A stretch of 64,000 nt of DNA from Caballeronia sp. SL2Y3 (GTDB lineage Bacteria > Pseudomonadota > Gammaproteobacteria > Burkholderiales > Burkholderiaceae): NCBI RefSeq assembly GCF_022879575.1, contig NZ_CP084262.1, forward strand, positions 558,001 through 622,000. The letters run 5' to 3'. This document shows positions 8,552-17,823 of the stretch, in pieces. The notes under the pieces are model-generated. The model had not been told where the DNA came from and did no database searches. It saw only the letters and a list, made by a program, of their open reading frames with translations. The position numbers and the translations under genes were made by a program. Within the stretch, counting starts at the first letter, position 1; every line of letters begins with the position of its first letter.

Positions 8552-9679
8552 ATGCTGAACCTTGCCCTCGGCTGCTTCACTTCGTTTTGTCTGACTCTTC
8601 TGATCGTGAAATACACGAGCCATGCGGGATCGAAATGGCTCGACAACGACCTCACAGGAGTGCAGAAAAACCATGCCTTTCCGGTTCCGCGTGTCGGCGG
8701 CATCGCAATCATCGGAGGAACGGGTATCACGTTTGTGATGGGCGGGCTATTCGGCGCGAATCCGCGCGGCGAGTCTCTCTTGCTGCTCGGATGCGCGGCG
8801 ATTCCCTTCATGGCGGGCTGCGTGGAGGATCTGACCAAGCGCGTGAGCCCGCGCGCAAGGCTGCTCGCGGCGATGGCCGGCGCGATCGGCGGCGTGTATG
8901 CGTTGAATGCCGTGATCGGGCGCGTGGATCTGCCGATCGTCGATCGCGGTCTCGCGCTGATGCCGCTCGCCATCGCGCTCACCGTGCTCACGGTGTCGGG
9001 GCTCACGAATGCGATCAACCTGATCGACGGCATGAACGGACTCGCTTCGGTGTCGTCCATTCTCATCTTCGGCTCGATAGGCTTTGTCGCGCACCAAGTG
9101 GGCGACTGGCTCATCATGAGCGTTGCACTGACGATGATCGGCACCATCCTCGGCTTCGCCGTCTGGAACTATCCGGGCGCCGCGATCTTTCTCGGCGATG
9201 GCGGCGCCTATTTCATCGGCTTCGTGATGGCGGAACTGCTCGTACTCCTGATCGCCCGCCACCCGGCGGTTTCAGCGTGGTACGCCGCCGTGGTCGCGAT
9301 CTATCCGCTTTTCGAAACCGTCTTCTCGATCTATCGGCGCAAGCTGGTGCGTGGCCGGCCGGTCAGCCAGCCGGACGGCGTGCATCTGCATACGCTCGTG
9401 TACCGGCGCATCGCGCTCAGGGGCGCCGATTATCGCGATGCGCGCCAGCGCGGACGCCGCAACGCACGCACGTCGCCCTATCTGTGGGTGCTGTGCTCGG
9501 TGGGCGTGGTGCCGGCGTCGCTGTTCTGGAACGAGCCGGTCGTGCTGTTCGCCACCGACCTCGTGTTCGTGAGCGTTTATGTGTGGTTCTACGCGTGCAT
9601 CGTGCACTTCAGGACACCGCGCTTTCTGGTCGGCCATTCGTCGATCACGCCGGCCACGTCGCAGGAGACGCGGCGCTGA
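8552..9679 (+). CDS. WecA/MraY-family undecaprenyl-phosphate sugar-phosphate transferase
   Basis: A 375-residue polytopic membrane protein of the PNPT family. It shows NLIDGMNGLAS (the conserved Asp-rich cytoplasmic loop), GAAIFLGDGGAYFIGFV (the second conserved acidic motif) and a late loop PDGVHLHTL with the histidine motif. These enzymes attach a sugar phosphate to undecaprenyl phosphate and so start assembly of lipid-linked glycan units at the inner membrane. In this locus it is a candidate initiating transferase. The sugar cannot be read from sequence; WecA-type members often use UDP-GlcNAc. Confidence 0.85.
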   Translation: MLNLALGCFTSFCLTLLIVKYTSHAGSKWLDNDLTGVQKNHAFPVPRVGGIAIIGGTGITFVMGGLFGANPRGESLLLLGCAAIPFMAGCVEDLTKRVSPRARLLAAMAGAIGGVYALNAVIGRVDLPIVDRGLALMPLAIALTVLTVSGLTNAINLIDGMNGLASVSSILIFGSIGFVAHQVGDWLIMSVALTMIGTILGFAVWNYPGAAIFLGDGGAYFIGFVMAELLVLLIARHPAVSAWYAAVVAIYPLFETVFSIYRRKLVRGRPVSQPDGVHLHTLVYRRIALRGADYRDARQRGRRNARTSPYLWVLCSVGVVPASLFWNEPVVLFATDLVFVSVYVWFYACIVHFRTPRFLVGHSSITPATSQETRR

Positions 9680-9686
9680 CGGAAGC

Positions 9687-9712
9687 GAAGCGGCGGCTCA
9701 GGTCGCCGCTTC
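9687..9712. terminator. Convergent hairpin between WecA-like and deacetylase genes
   Basis: GAAGCGGCG (9687-9695) and CGCCGCTTC (9704-9712) form a 9-bp GC-rich stem with an 8-base loop, spanning the stop codon of the leftward deacetylase. There is no clear U-run, so it may be a weak two-way terminator. Confidence 0.45.
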
Positions 9713-10717
9713 GGACGTGCTGTGCTCCGGCTCGTCCGTCCGATGATGGGCGGCGAGCGCGCACAGCTCTTCCATGTTCATCGACACGAATCCGTACTTG
9801 TCACGCAGATGCGCGTAGTGGTCCGCGATGCGCTCCAGGAACGCGATGTTCTGCGCCGTGTCGCGCCCGAAGTTGTGCGGATGCCACCACAGATGATAGA
9901 GCCGCTTGTTGATGGCCGCGTAGGTCATCGCGTCGGTGATTCGCTTCAGGCGAAGACCGTCGAGCCACGCCGTTTTGCGCTTGTACGGCCTCAGGAAACT
10001 GCTCGCCGGAAAGTTGAACGGCATCGCGCGATGGCAGTCGTCGAGCGCATACGTGTTGTGGCCTGAGAGGTCGATGTATGCATCGAGCAGGCGCGTCGCT
10101 CGCATGAGCCGGCTCTGTCCCGCCTTGTCGGACGCCGCATAGGCGTGCCCCTCTTGCGTGCCGCGATAGCACAGCACCCCGAAGCGGGTAAGCGAAGCGA
10201 GGTACGCGTCGTTGCACTGGTTGCGCGGAAACACGATGCTTCGCACGTACACGCCCGCGCGTCGCGCCACTTCGACGGCACGCGCAAGATCGGCTTCGAA
10301 TTCGCGCACGCCCTGCCCTTCTTCCAGGCAATAGTAATGCGAGTAAGTATGCGTGCCGATGGCCTGTCCCGGCTGGCGCGCAATGCGTTCGATCAGTTCC
10401 GGCGCGAAGTGATAGAGCGGATCTAGTTCGCGGGCGGCTTCGATGTACTCATAGGGCGATATGCCGGGGCGCGTATAGCGGGGCCGCGCATCCGGCAGAC
10501 TGGCCTTGAGTTCCGCGACATCGCGATGAAACAGGAAGCCTACCGTCGCCCAGGTCGCGTGAATGCCGCTCGCGCCGAACACGCGCAGCATCTCCGGAAT
10601 GGCGCGCCGCACGCCGCGCAAATTCTCTCCGTAGCTTTCGATGGTGCGCGTTTCGCGCACGCCCCATAGCAGCTCGAAGTCGAGAGAAACGGTGAAGACG
10701 CCGTGATCGAATGGCAT
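9698..10717 (-). CDS. Polysaccharide deacetylase (NodB-like, CE4 family)
   Basis: A 339-residue protein; GGGAG lies about 8 nt before the ATG at 10717. It has the NodB fold motifs: SLDFELLWG (first Asp motif), IGTHTYSHYYC (H-x3-H metal motif), FPRNQCN, and a late HLWWHPHNF that supplies the catalytic histidine region. CE4 enzymes remove N- or O-acetyl groups from sugars using a divalent metal. There is no signal peptide, so it is likely to act in the cytoplasm on a lipid-linked intermediate or nucleotide sugar. In this locus it would tailor the repeat unit made by the neighbouring enzymes. Confidence 0.85.
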   Translation of the reverse strand: MPFDHGVFTVSLDFELLWGVRETRTIESYGENLRGVRRAIPEMLRVFGASGIHATWATVGFLFHRDVAELKASLPDARPRYTRPGISPYEYIEAARELDPLYHFAPELIERIARQPGQAIGTHTYSHYYCLEEGQGVREFEADLARAVEVARRAGVYVRSIVFPRNQCNDAYLASLTRFGVLCYRGTQEGHAYAASDKAGQSRLMRATRLLDAYIDLSGHNTYALDDCHRAMPFNFPASSFLRPYKRKTAWLDGLRLKRITDAMTYAAINKRLYHLWWHPHNFGRDTAQNIAFLERIADHYAHLRDKYGFVSMNMEELCALAAHHRTDEPEHSTSEAAT

Positions 10718-10756
10718 GAATCGGTCTCCCGACAGAAAACGGACGGCTACGGCGGA

Positions 10757-11938
10757 TCAACGGGCGGAGCGCGCCAGAGCGTTTCGGTCGCGCAATGGCG
10801 TCGCGGCGGGCGTCTCGGGCACATCGCTGCGCGCGTCGGCGGCCGCGCCCGCGCGCTCGTACGCCAACACGAGGGCAATGTTCACGCACAGGATCATCAG
10901 AAGGCCCACGATCAGCATGCTCAGATTGCGCAATTCATCGTGGAATCCGAACGTGATGAAAAGCGGCACGTTCACGGCGAGCGCAATCCATACATGACGC
11001 CGCAATACGAGCGGCAGCTTGCTCCAGCCCGAGCGCAGCAGAACAACGGCAATCACGATGTTGATGACGTTGAAACCCTTCGACATCACGACGCCATAGT
11101 TGTATTCGAAGCGCAGGTAGCTCAACGGGTGAATCAGAAAGTCGAGATTATGAAATAGGTGAAACTGCGCGACGTCGCCGCTATTTCCCGCAAATTTCAA
11201 CTTGATTGCGAGATTGACCGCCGCCGCGATGGCGAGCAACACCGCCTGCACTATCACGGCGCGGCGTAAAGAAAATCGCGCATGCAGGAACGGAAATAAC
11301 GTGAGCGAGAAGAAGAGAAACGATTCCTTGTTCAACGTCGCGATGGCAGTGAGTGGAATCAGCCATAACGCCCGGCCGGTTGCCGCAAGCCATACCGCGA
11401 GCATCATGAAAAGCAGTTCGGGGAAGTCGTAGAAATAGGCGCCGTCGGTCAATATGAGCGGGAATATCGCGGCCAGCGCCATCGGGGCGAGCGTGCTCGC
11501 GGTTCGATCCGCCTGCAAAGTCATGCAGACCGCGCGCATCGCGAACATCGCGAGAAAGAGCGCGGTGAACGACATGCCGAAGATCAGGTAATAGCGCAGC
11601 GCGTATTGCGGATTACGCGCATCGACGGCGCTCGGGTAGAACCACGTGATCGGATGATGCGTCCGGTTGTCGTCCATCAGAAGCGCGTCGACTTTGGTCT
11701 TCAGCTTCTCGGACATCGCGCGTTCGACGCCGTTCGCCAGCATCGGCAACAACTGTCGATAGACGAAGGGACGATCGATCGTGCCGTCGAGCATGGCGGG
11801 CAACGCAAATTCCGGCGTCTGATCGCGGAATTGCCACTTCGTGAAATAACCGTTGTACGATGCCGCCGCGACCACGTAATACATCACGACGAGCAGCATC
11901 CAGCGTACACCGCGGCGCAAGACGGGTTCGTTGAACAT
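10757..11938 (-). CDS. Polytopic membrane protein of polysaccharide locus, unknown
   Basis: A 393-residue protein; GGAGAT lies just before the ATG at 11938. About ten hydrophobic helices are visible. The first external loop contains DGTIDRPFVYRQLLPMLANG, and another segment reads NKESFLFFSLTLFPFLHARF. The layout (first loop rich in acidic and aromatic residues, many helices) is like GT-C glycosyltransferases or polymerases, but I do not recognise a named family. It lies 39 bp beyond the start of the leftward deacetylase gene on the same strand, so the two are probably co-transcribed, with this gene first. Confidence 0.65.
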   Translation of the reverse strand: MFNEPVLRRGVRWMLLVVMYYVVAAASYNGYFTKWQFRDQTPEFALPAMLDGTIDRPFVYRQLLPMLANGVERAMSEKLKTKVDALLMDDNRTHHPITWFYPSAVDARNPQYALRYYLIFGMSFTALFLAMFAMRAVCMTLQADRTASTLAPMALAAIFPLILTDGAYFYDFPELLFMMLAVWLAATGRALWLIPLTAIATLNKESFLFFSLTLFPFLHARFSLRRAVIVQAVLLAIAAAVNLAIKLKFAGNSGDVAQFHLFHNLDFLIHPLSYLRFEYNYGVVMSKGFNVINIVIAVVLLRSGWSKLPLVLRRHVWIALAVNVPLFITFGFHDELRNLSMLIVGLLMILCVNIALVLAYERAGAAADARSDVPETPAATPLRDRNALARSAR

Positions 11939-12161
11939 GGCGATCTCCAGACGATGTGTCGACCCAGCCCCGCAGCTCGGCGGAAGACTGATATCGGTCA
12001 GGCGACTGTTCCGGACAGCCTCGCGCATGTTCGCTGATTTTCCTCGCCGCGAAGGTGGGCTACCGCACCGTTATGCAAATGCAAGGCGTACTGAGCGAAG
12101 GTCGGCTGTCCGGCATCCCGCGATGCGGATAGAGTGGCGCTACCGCAATTTCTTCGAGATC

Positions 12162-12809
12162 ATGGATAACCAGACCTTCAGCGAATCCGAACGCAACGCC
12201 GTGTATCGCGCCATTGAGGAGCGCCGCGACATGCGCCATTTCGTGAGCGATCCCGTCGCGCCGGCCGTGATGCAGCGGCTCATCGACGCCGCGTTGCATG
12301 CGCCGAGCGTCGGCTTCATGCAGCCCTGGCGCATCGTCCGGATCACATGCAAGGACGTTCGCGCGCAGCTCCATGCGGCGGTCGAGCGCGAGCGTCTGCT
12401 CACCGCCGATGCGCTCGGCGAGCGGCGCGATGCGTTCATGAAGCTGAAGGTGGAAGGCATGCGCGAGTGCGCGGAGGTGCTCGTCATGGCGCTGATGGAC
12501 GGCCGCGAGCGCCATGTGTTCGGCCGCCGGACGCTGCCCGAGATGGACCTGGCGTCCGTGGCCTGCGCCATTCAGAACATGTGGCTGGCGGCGCGCGCCG
12601 AAGGCATCGGCATGGGATGGGTGTCGCTTTTCGACCCGCAGGAAATCGCGAACGTGCTGGCGATGCCTGCGGGCGCGCGGCCCGTGGCGATTCTCTGCGT
12701 CGGACACGTCGAGCGGTTCTATGACGCGCCGATGCTGGAAACCGAGGGCTGGGCCACGCGCCGGCCGCACGAAGAATGCGTCTTCGAGAACCGGTGGCCG
12801 GCGCGCTGA
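12162..12809 (+). CDS. bluB: 5,6-dimethylbenzimidazole synthase
   Basis: A 215-residue flavin-dependent nitroreductase-fold protein, the usual length for BluB. It shows RRDMRHFVSDPV, then APSVGFMQPWRIVRI (FMN-binding), PEMDLASVACAIQNMWLAAR and EGIGMGWVSLFDP, all typical of BluB. BluB cleaves FMNH2 oxidatively to make the lower ligand of vitamin B12. The start at 12162 is chosen by family alignment; a start at 12123 is possible. No cobalamin riboswitch is visible upstream, and no other cobalamin gene lies next to it. Its stop is only 4 bp from the stop of the convergent transporter. Confidence 0.85.
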   Translation: MDNQTFSESERNAVYRAIEERRDMRHFVSDPVAPAVMQRLIDAALHAPSVGFMQPWRIVRITCKDVRAQLHAAVERERLLTADALGERRDAFMKLKVEGMRECAEVLVMALMDGRERHVFGRRTLPEMDLASVACAIQNMWLAARAEGIGMGWVSLFDPQEIANVLAMPAGARPVAILCVGHVERFYDAPMLETEGWATRRPHEECVFENRWPAR

Positions 12810-12813
12810 GTTC

Positions 12814-14028
12814 TTAACAGGCGGTCGGCCTGACGCGTTCGACTTCCAGCCCGAAGAGCGGGCGCAGACGCGTGCCCAGCACGTTGCCGAAGAACGCCGC
12901 CACGAGCCACAGCCAGCCGTGCAGACTGCCCGATACGATGCCGCTGAAGTACGCGCCGATATTGCATCCGTAGGCGAGACGCGCGCCGTAGCCGAGCAGC
13001 AGACCGCCGACGATGGCTGCGATCAGCGAGCGCATCGGCACGCGCCAGACCGGCGCGTAGCGGCCCGCGAGCGCGGCGGCGAGCATCGCGCCGAGCACGA
13101 TGCCGATATCCATCACGGACGTGACATCGTGCGAGACCGGCGCGGCGAGCGTCGCGGCGTTCGGCTTGCTCATCCAGTAGGGCCAGCTCGCGACGTCGAA
13201 GCCGATGGCGGACGCCGCCTTCGCGCCCCACAACGCGAACGCGGACGTGACGCCCCACGGCCGGCCCGACAGCGCGAGCGTCGCGAAGTTGAGCACCGCA
13301 AGCGCCAGCGCGCCGGCCAGAAGCGGCCACGGACCATGCAGCCACGGCGACGTGTGCGCGGGCTGCACGTGCGCGGCGACGAGCTTGCCGTGCCGGCGCT
13401 TCTCGATGACGACCGTCAACGCGGCGATCAGCGCGAACACGATCCAGTTGACGGCGAGCGCGGGCGCGAGGCCCAGCGACTTCACGAGCGAGATGGGCTG
13501 CAACGAAGGCAGCGCGGTCCAGAACGGCATATGCGCGGTCGCGATCACCGATCCGACGATGAACGCGGCAAGCGTCACGATCATGCGCGTGCTGCCGCCG
13601 CCGACCGTATAGAGCGTGCCGGATGCGCAGCCGCCGCCCAGTTGCATGCCGATGCCGAACATGAACGCGCCGACGATCACCGACGTTCCCGCAGGCGACA
13701 CCAGCCCGGTCACGGGCATGCCGAATAGCGACCCGGCGGACAGCGCGGGAAAGAACAACGCGACGCCCACGGCCAGCATGAGCATTTGCGCGCGCAGACC
13801 GGCGCCACGGCCATCGGCAATGAAAACGCGCCACGCGGAAGTGAAGCCGAACGCGGCGTGATAGAGCGCGACGCCGAGCAGCGCGCCGACCACATACAAC
13901 GCGGCCTGGCGCGCGCCCGCAGCCTGCGCGAGATAGAGCACACCGGCGAGTAGAAGAAGGCCGGCGACGGTCAACGGCTTGGGGTTGATCTCGGTGCGGC
14001 GGCGAAGAGGGCTGGCTAGGTCGGACAT
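12814..14028 (-). CDS. YeeE/YedE family transporter (thiosulfate/sulfur-compound uptake type)
   Basis: A 404-residue protein with about ten membrane helices arranged as two repeats. It has the family's conserved cysteine motifs: GGGCASGTLYTVGGGS (Cys134) in the first half and LAYGCNIGAYFSGI in the second. YeeE/YedE (TsuA-like) proteins pass thiosulfate or related sulfur compounds through a line of cysteines (family knowledge); the substrate here is inferred. No TusA- or rhodanese-like partner is adjacent. It lies tail-to-tail with bluB. Confidence 0.85.
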   Translation of the reverse strand: MSDLASPLRRRTEINPKPLTVAGLLLLAGVLYLAQAAGARQAALYVVGALLGVALYHAAFGFTSAWRVFIADGRGAGLRAQMLMLAVGVALFFPALSAGSLFGMPVTGLVSPAGTSVIVGAFMFGIGMQLGGGCASGTLYTVGGGSTRMIVTLAAFIVGSVIATAHMPFWTALPSLQPISLVKSLGLAPALAVNWIVFALIAALTVVIEKRRHGKLVAAHVQPAHTSPWLHGPWPLLAGALALAVLNFATLALSGRPWGVTSAFALWGAKAASAIGFDVASWPYWMSKPNAATLAAPVSHDVTSVMDIGIVLGAMLAAALAGRYAPVWRVPMRSLIAAIVGGLLLGYGARLAYGCNIGAYFSGIVSGSLHGWLWLVAAFFGNVLGTRLRPLFGLEVERVRPTAC

Positions 14029-14149
14029 GATGAGTCGGGGCGGTGAATTTGCGTAAACCCCTATATTGTCGGCCCATTTCGGGGTTCTTGCTGGCGGCCG
14101 CTTAGTCGCCGCCCAGTCACCGCTCCTTCACCGCTTCGTCGCCGCTTCT

Positions 14150-15262
14150 TCACCGCTTCCCTGCTTCGGCCTCCTTGCCGTAGCCCGTGAGTTCGAGATA
14201 GCCGCGTCCGCCCTTGCCTTCTGCCTGGCCCTGGCCCTTCACCGTCACGGCGCCTTCCCAGTACACCGCGCCGGTCGATTCGCGCGAGTCGAGTTCCTGA
14301 TCGTCGATGAGCGGCGCGAGACGCCAGCGCATCGCGCCGACGCGCACGGTCATCGCGACCGGATAGCGCGTGTTCGTGCGCGGCGAGCGCCACTGCCGTT
14401 CCGGCGTGAACTCGACATCGCCGGGACCGAACTGCGTCGCGCGGCCATCGCGGTCGCGCAGCGCGGCGTGCGCCCAGACCGCGCGGCCATCGCGGCTGCG
14501 GACCTTGAACGCCATCAGCGCGGAACCGTCGTCGAGATTCGCGCCGAGCCAGTCCCAGCCGGCGGCGTCGGCGGGCAGCAAGGTGCTCGACCACTCGTGA
14601 TCCAGCCACGCGCTGCCGGTGACATCGACCGTATCGCCTCGGCCTTTCGCCGAGGGCCGCGTGACGCTTCCCGTCACCTGCAACTGCGGTTCGCTGTAGT
14701 AATAGCTCGCTTCTTCCGGCGACGGCCCCTTGCGCGAATAACCGCCCTCGCCCTGAATCATCGGCGGCTGCGTCGGCGTGAACGTGAGATGCAGCGCGAA
14801 GCCGGCGGCATCCGCGCTCACGGTGTAGCGGCCATCCGCTTCGCGGACCATGCGCCATGCGTCGAGCTTGACGTCGGTGTTGCCGTTCGCCGCATACGCG
14901 AGCCCGAAGCCCTGCCGCGCGATGTCCTGATCGTGCACGAGCCGCCCGAACGCCGGATCCGAGAGCGCGGCGTGCGCGACGATGACCTGCGACGGATCGA
15001 ACGCGCCGCCGCCGCCCTTTCCCGTATTCGAGCGAAAGAACGTGATCTGGAAGCCGAGCGGCTTCTTGTCCGGCGTTTGCAGCCAGCCGGTCGCATACCA
15101 CCACTCCGTGCGATACGCGGGATGCGCGCCGCTGTCCTGCGGCCAGCCGATCGCCCGGCCCGGCACCACCGCCGCGAACGGCGCATCGGCGGCGAGCGCG
15201 CTCGTCGAAGAGAACGCGGCCAGCGCCACGAGCATCGCGATGAAGAAGCTGAAGCCGCGCAT
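14150..15262 (-). CDS. AttH/CrtC-like lipocalin-fold exported protein
   Basis: A 370-residue protein with a Sec signal (MRGFSFFIAML to STSALAADA). Mature motifs are YRTEWWYATGWLQTP, GFQITFFRS and DHEWSSTLL, typical of the AttH/hydroxyneurosporene-synthase-like double lipocalin family. The Glu-Trp-Trp and Asp-His-Glu-Trp motifs are the conserved core. Its start overlaps the permease stop as TGATG, so the two are translationally coupled. In this recurrent ATPase-permease-AttH arrangement the protein is probably a periplasmic hydrophobic-ligand partner of the ABC transporter (inference). No carotenoid genes are nearby, so a hydratase role is unlikely. Confidence 0.85.
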   Translation of the reverse strand: MRGFSFFIAMLVALAAFSSTSALAADAPFAAVVPGRAIGWPQDSGAHPAYRTEWWYATGWLQTPDKKPLGFQITFFRSNTGKGGGGAFDPSQVIVAHAALSDPAFGRLVHDQDIARQGFGLAYAANGNTDVKLDAWRMVREADGRYTVSADAAGFALHLTFTPTQPPMIQGEGGYSRKGPSPEEASYYYSEPQLQVTGSVTRPSAKGRGDTVDVTGSAWLDHEWSSTLLPADAAGWDWLGANLDDGSALMAFKVRSRDGRAVWAHAALRDRDGRATQFGPGDVEFTPERQWRSPRTNTRYPVAMTVRVGAMRWRLAPLIDDQELDSRESTGAVYWEGAVTVKGQGQAEGKGGRGYLELTGYGKEAEAGKR

Positions 15263-17823
15263 CACCAGTCCTCCCGGACGGCGCGCACCGCATCGACCGA
15301 TACGGCGCGCCGCCCTGCCAGCACTGCCGTCGTGCAGGAAGACACGAGCATCACCACGCCGATGACGACGAGCATCGTCCACGGCACATGCAGCGACATG
15401 GTCCAGTGGAACGATTGCGGATTGACCACGAAAACGAGGATCAGACTGATGGCGAAGCCGAGCACGCAGCCCATGGCAATGCCGAGCAGCGTCAGCAGGC
15501 CGCCTTCGGATGCGAGCAGCGCGAGGATCTGCTTTCGCGTCACGCCGACATGGCGCAGCATGCCGAATTCGCGCGAGCGCGCGAGCGTCTGAACCGAGAA
15601 CGTCGCCGCGACGCCGAACAAGCCGATGACGATCGCCACCGCTTCCAGGAGATACGTCACCGCGAAGCTGCGGTCGAAGATGGTCAGCGTGCGCGAGCGG
15701 ATGTCGCCGGGCTGCGAGAACTCCAGCGCGTCGCCGAACGGCAGGCTTTGCAGCGCCGCGATGACCTGCCCTGCCCGCACGCCCGGACGCAGCGTGATGG
15801 CCACTTCGGTTGCGCCCATGTCGCCCGTCAGCCGCCGATAGTCCGCGAGCCGGAATTGCAGCGCGCCCGTCTGCCGCACGTAGTCGCGCCAGATGCCCGC
15901 CACGACGAAATGTTCGTCCGCGCCGCCGAGCGGCAGCGTGACGCGCTGGCCGGTGCGATAGCCGTACAGATCGGCCATCGCCTCGGACGCCCACACCGGG
16001 GTTTCGTCGGCGCGCCAGGCTTCGGGCGGCAGCGTCGCGCCGGTCATTTGCAGCATCGCGCCGGGGTCCGCGCCGTTGATCTCGCGGGCGATCACGGCGA
16101 CCGGCGGTTTCGAGGCATCGAGCGTCACCTGCGACGAGCGCGAGAACGCTGCCCGCGCGACGCCGCCGGTGGCCGCGATCTGCGCCTGCTGCTGCGGCGT
16201 GAGGCCGCCCGTATCGCCGGTGGATGCGAGCCGCGCATAGACATCGGCGGAAAGCAGATGCTCCAGCCAGTCCACGACCGATATCCGGAAGCTCGCCACC
16301 ATGATCGCCATCGCGACGATCAGCGTGAAGCTCGACAGCACGCCGCCCATGGCGATCGACGCCTGGCCCGGCGCGTTCGCGAGCCGCGCGAGCGCGAGCG
16401 TGCCCACCGCGCTGCGGCTATGGTTGCGGCGCAGCCACGCGTAAGCCGCGCTCGACGCGCCGAAGACCATCGCCGTGAGCCGCGGCATCAGCGCGATGCC
16501 GCCCACCAGCAGAAGCGCGACGGCGAGATAGCCCGCGATAGGCGCATCGTCGATGGGCGGCGCCTGCGTGAGCGCCGCGCCCGCGACGAGGCACAGCAGC
16601 GCGGGCCACGGCGTCGAAAGCGGCGAGAGCGCGGCTTCCTCGCTGCCCGCTTTCAATGCCGGCGCGGGGCGCGCACGGACCGCTTCCAGCGCCGGAACGA
16701 ACGTGCCCGCGAGCGCGACGCTCAAGCCGAGCGCGAGAAAGATCGCGGTCGAGACCGGCTCGAAATGCACGCGCGGCTGCACGCCCGGGAAGTAGCCGCC
16801 GCCGAGATCGCTGCCGAAAAAGCGCAGCGCGAGTCCGGCCACCGCAAAGCCGAGCGCGATGCCCAACAGCGCGCCCGCCACGCCGAGCAGCGCGCCTTCG
16901 GTCATGATCTGCCGCACGAGCTGGCCGCGCGTCATGCCGAGCACGCGCAGCATCGCGAATTGCGCGCGGCGTCGCACGACGCCCGCCGCCTGCGTCGAGA
17001 AGACGAGGAACGCTCCGGTGAAGAGCGCAACGAGCGCGAGCACGTTCATGTTGATGCGGTAAGCGCGCGACAGCCTGTCCGTGCGGCTTTCGGTGTCGCG
17101 CGTCTCCGCGACGACGAAGCGCGGGCCGAGTTCGTCCTGCAACGCGCGGCGAAACGCTTCCCGGTCGACGCCGCGCGCGAGTTGAATATCCACGCGCGAA
17201 AGCCGTCCCTGCACGCCGAAACGCGACTGCACGGCGGCGATATCCATCACGCCGATACGCTGGCCTGGCAAAGCCCGCACGATGCCGCCCGCCACCCGCA
17301 AGCGCACCGGCGAGGTGGCGTTCTGCAATTCGACATCCGCGCCGACGCGCGTGTTCAGCCATTGCTGCGCGGCGGTCGAGAGAAAGATGGCGTCGTCCGA
17401 CAAGACGTCGAGCGGCGTCTGCGGCGACGGCACGCCGGTCAGATCGGGCGCGATGCGCCTCGCGCGAAACACGTCGATGCCGAGCACCTTGAGCGGCGTG
17501 GTCTGCTTCGGCACCGCGACGTCGAGTTCGAGCACGGGGCTCGCCACGACGACGCCCCGGCGCATGGCGAGCATCGGATAAAGGCGCTCGTCGATGAACT
17601 GCTGCGCGCCGCGCACCTGCAAGTCCGCCTGCCCCGACAGGCTGCGCGCGGCGGCGGAGAACTCGTTGAAGGCCGCGCTGTTGATGAGTTGCACCGCGTA
17701 ACCCAGCCCGACGCCGAGCGCGATCGTCAGCACGGCGACGAGCGCCCGCCCGCGATGACTGCGCCATTGCGCGCCCAGCAGCCAGCGCGCGAGCATGCGA
17801 TGACCGGCGGCGCGCGCCATCAT
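15262..17823 (-). CDS. ABC transporter permease, FtsX/MacB-like, two-domain
   Basis: An 853-residue inner-membrane permease with an N-terminal helix, a large periplasmic domain, and two FtsX-type transmembrane blocks (about residues 255-420 and 720-850). The segment RRRAQFAMLRVLGMTRGQLVR and its repeat AREFGMLRHVGVTRKQI-like region (near residue 760) are the coupling-helix motifs of the family. It overlaps the upstream ATPase by 4 bp (ATGA) and the downstream AttH gene by TGATG. The three genes therefore form one tightly coupled operon for moving a lipophilic substrate across or out of the inner membrane. The substrate is unknown. Confidence 0.9.
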   Translation of the reverse strand: MMARAAGHRMLARWLLGAQWRSHRGRALVAVLTIALGVGLGYAVQLINSAAFNEFSAAARSLSGQADLQVRGAQQFIDERLYPMLAMRRGVVVASPVLELDVAVPKQTTPLKVLGIDVFRARRIAPDLTGVPSPQTPLDVLSDDAIFLSTAAQQWLNTRVGADVELQNATSPVRLRVAGGIVRALPGQRIGVMDIAAVQSRFGVQGRLSRVDIQLARGVDREAFRRALQDELGPRFVVAETRDTESRTDRLSRAYRINMNVLALVALFTGAFLVFSTQAAGVVRRRAQFAMLRVLGMTRGQLVRQIMTEGALLGVAGALLGIALGFAVAGLALRFFGSDLGGGYFPGVQPRVHFEPVSTAIFLALGLSVALAGTFVPALEAVRARPAPALKAGSEEAALSPLSTPWPALLCLVAGAALTQAPPIDDAPIAGYLAVALLLVGGIALMPRLTAMVFGASSAAYAWLRRNHSRSAVGTLALARLANAPGQASIAMGGVLSSFTLIVAMAIMVASFRISVVDWLEHLLSADVYARLASTGDTGGLTPQQQAQIAATGGVARAAFSRSSQVTLDASKPPVAVIAREINGADPGAMLQMTGATLPPEAWRADETPVWASEAMADLYGYRTGQRVTLPLGGADEHFVVAGIWRDYVRQTGALQFRLADYRRLTGDMGATEVAITLRPGVRAGQVIAALQSLPFGDALEFSQPGDIRSRTLTIFDRSFAVTYLLEAVAIVIGLFGVAATFSVQTLARSREFGMLRHVGVTRKQILALLASEGGLLTLLGIAMGCVLGFAISLILVFVVNPQSFHWTMSLHVPWTMLVVIGVVMLVSSCTTAVLAGRRAVSVDAVRAVREDW

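Noticed and set aside
12060..12161. Possible cobalamin riboswitch before bluB
   Set aside because: No B12-box-like conserved segment or extended leader structure is visible in the short region between the divergent genes.
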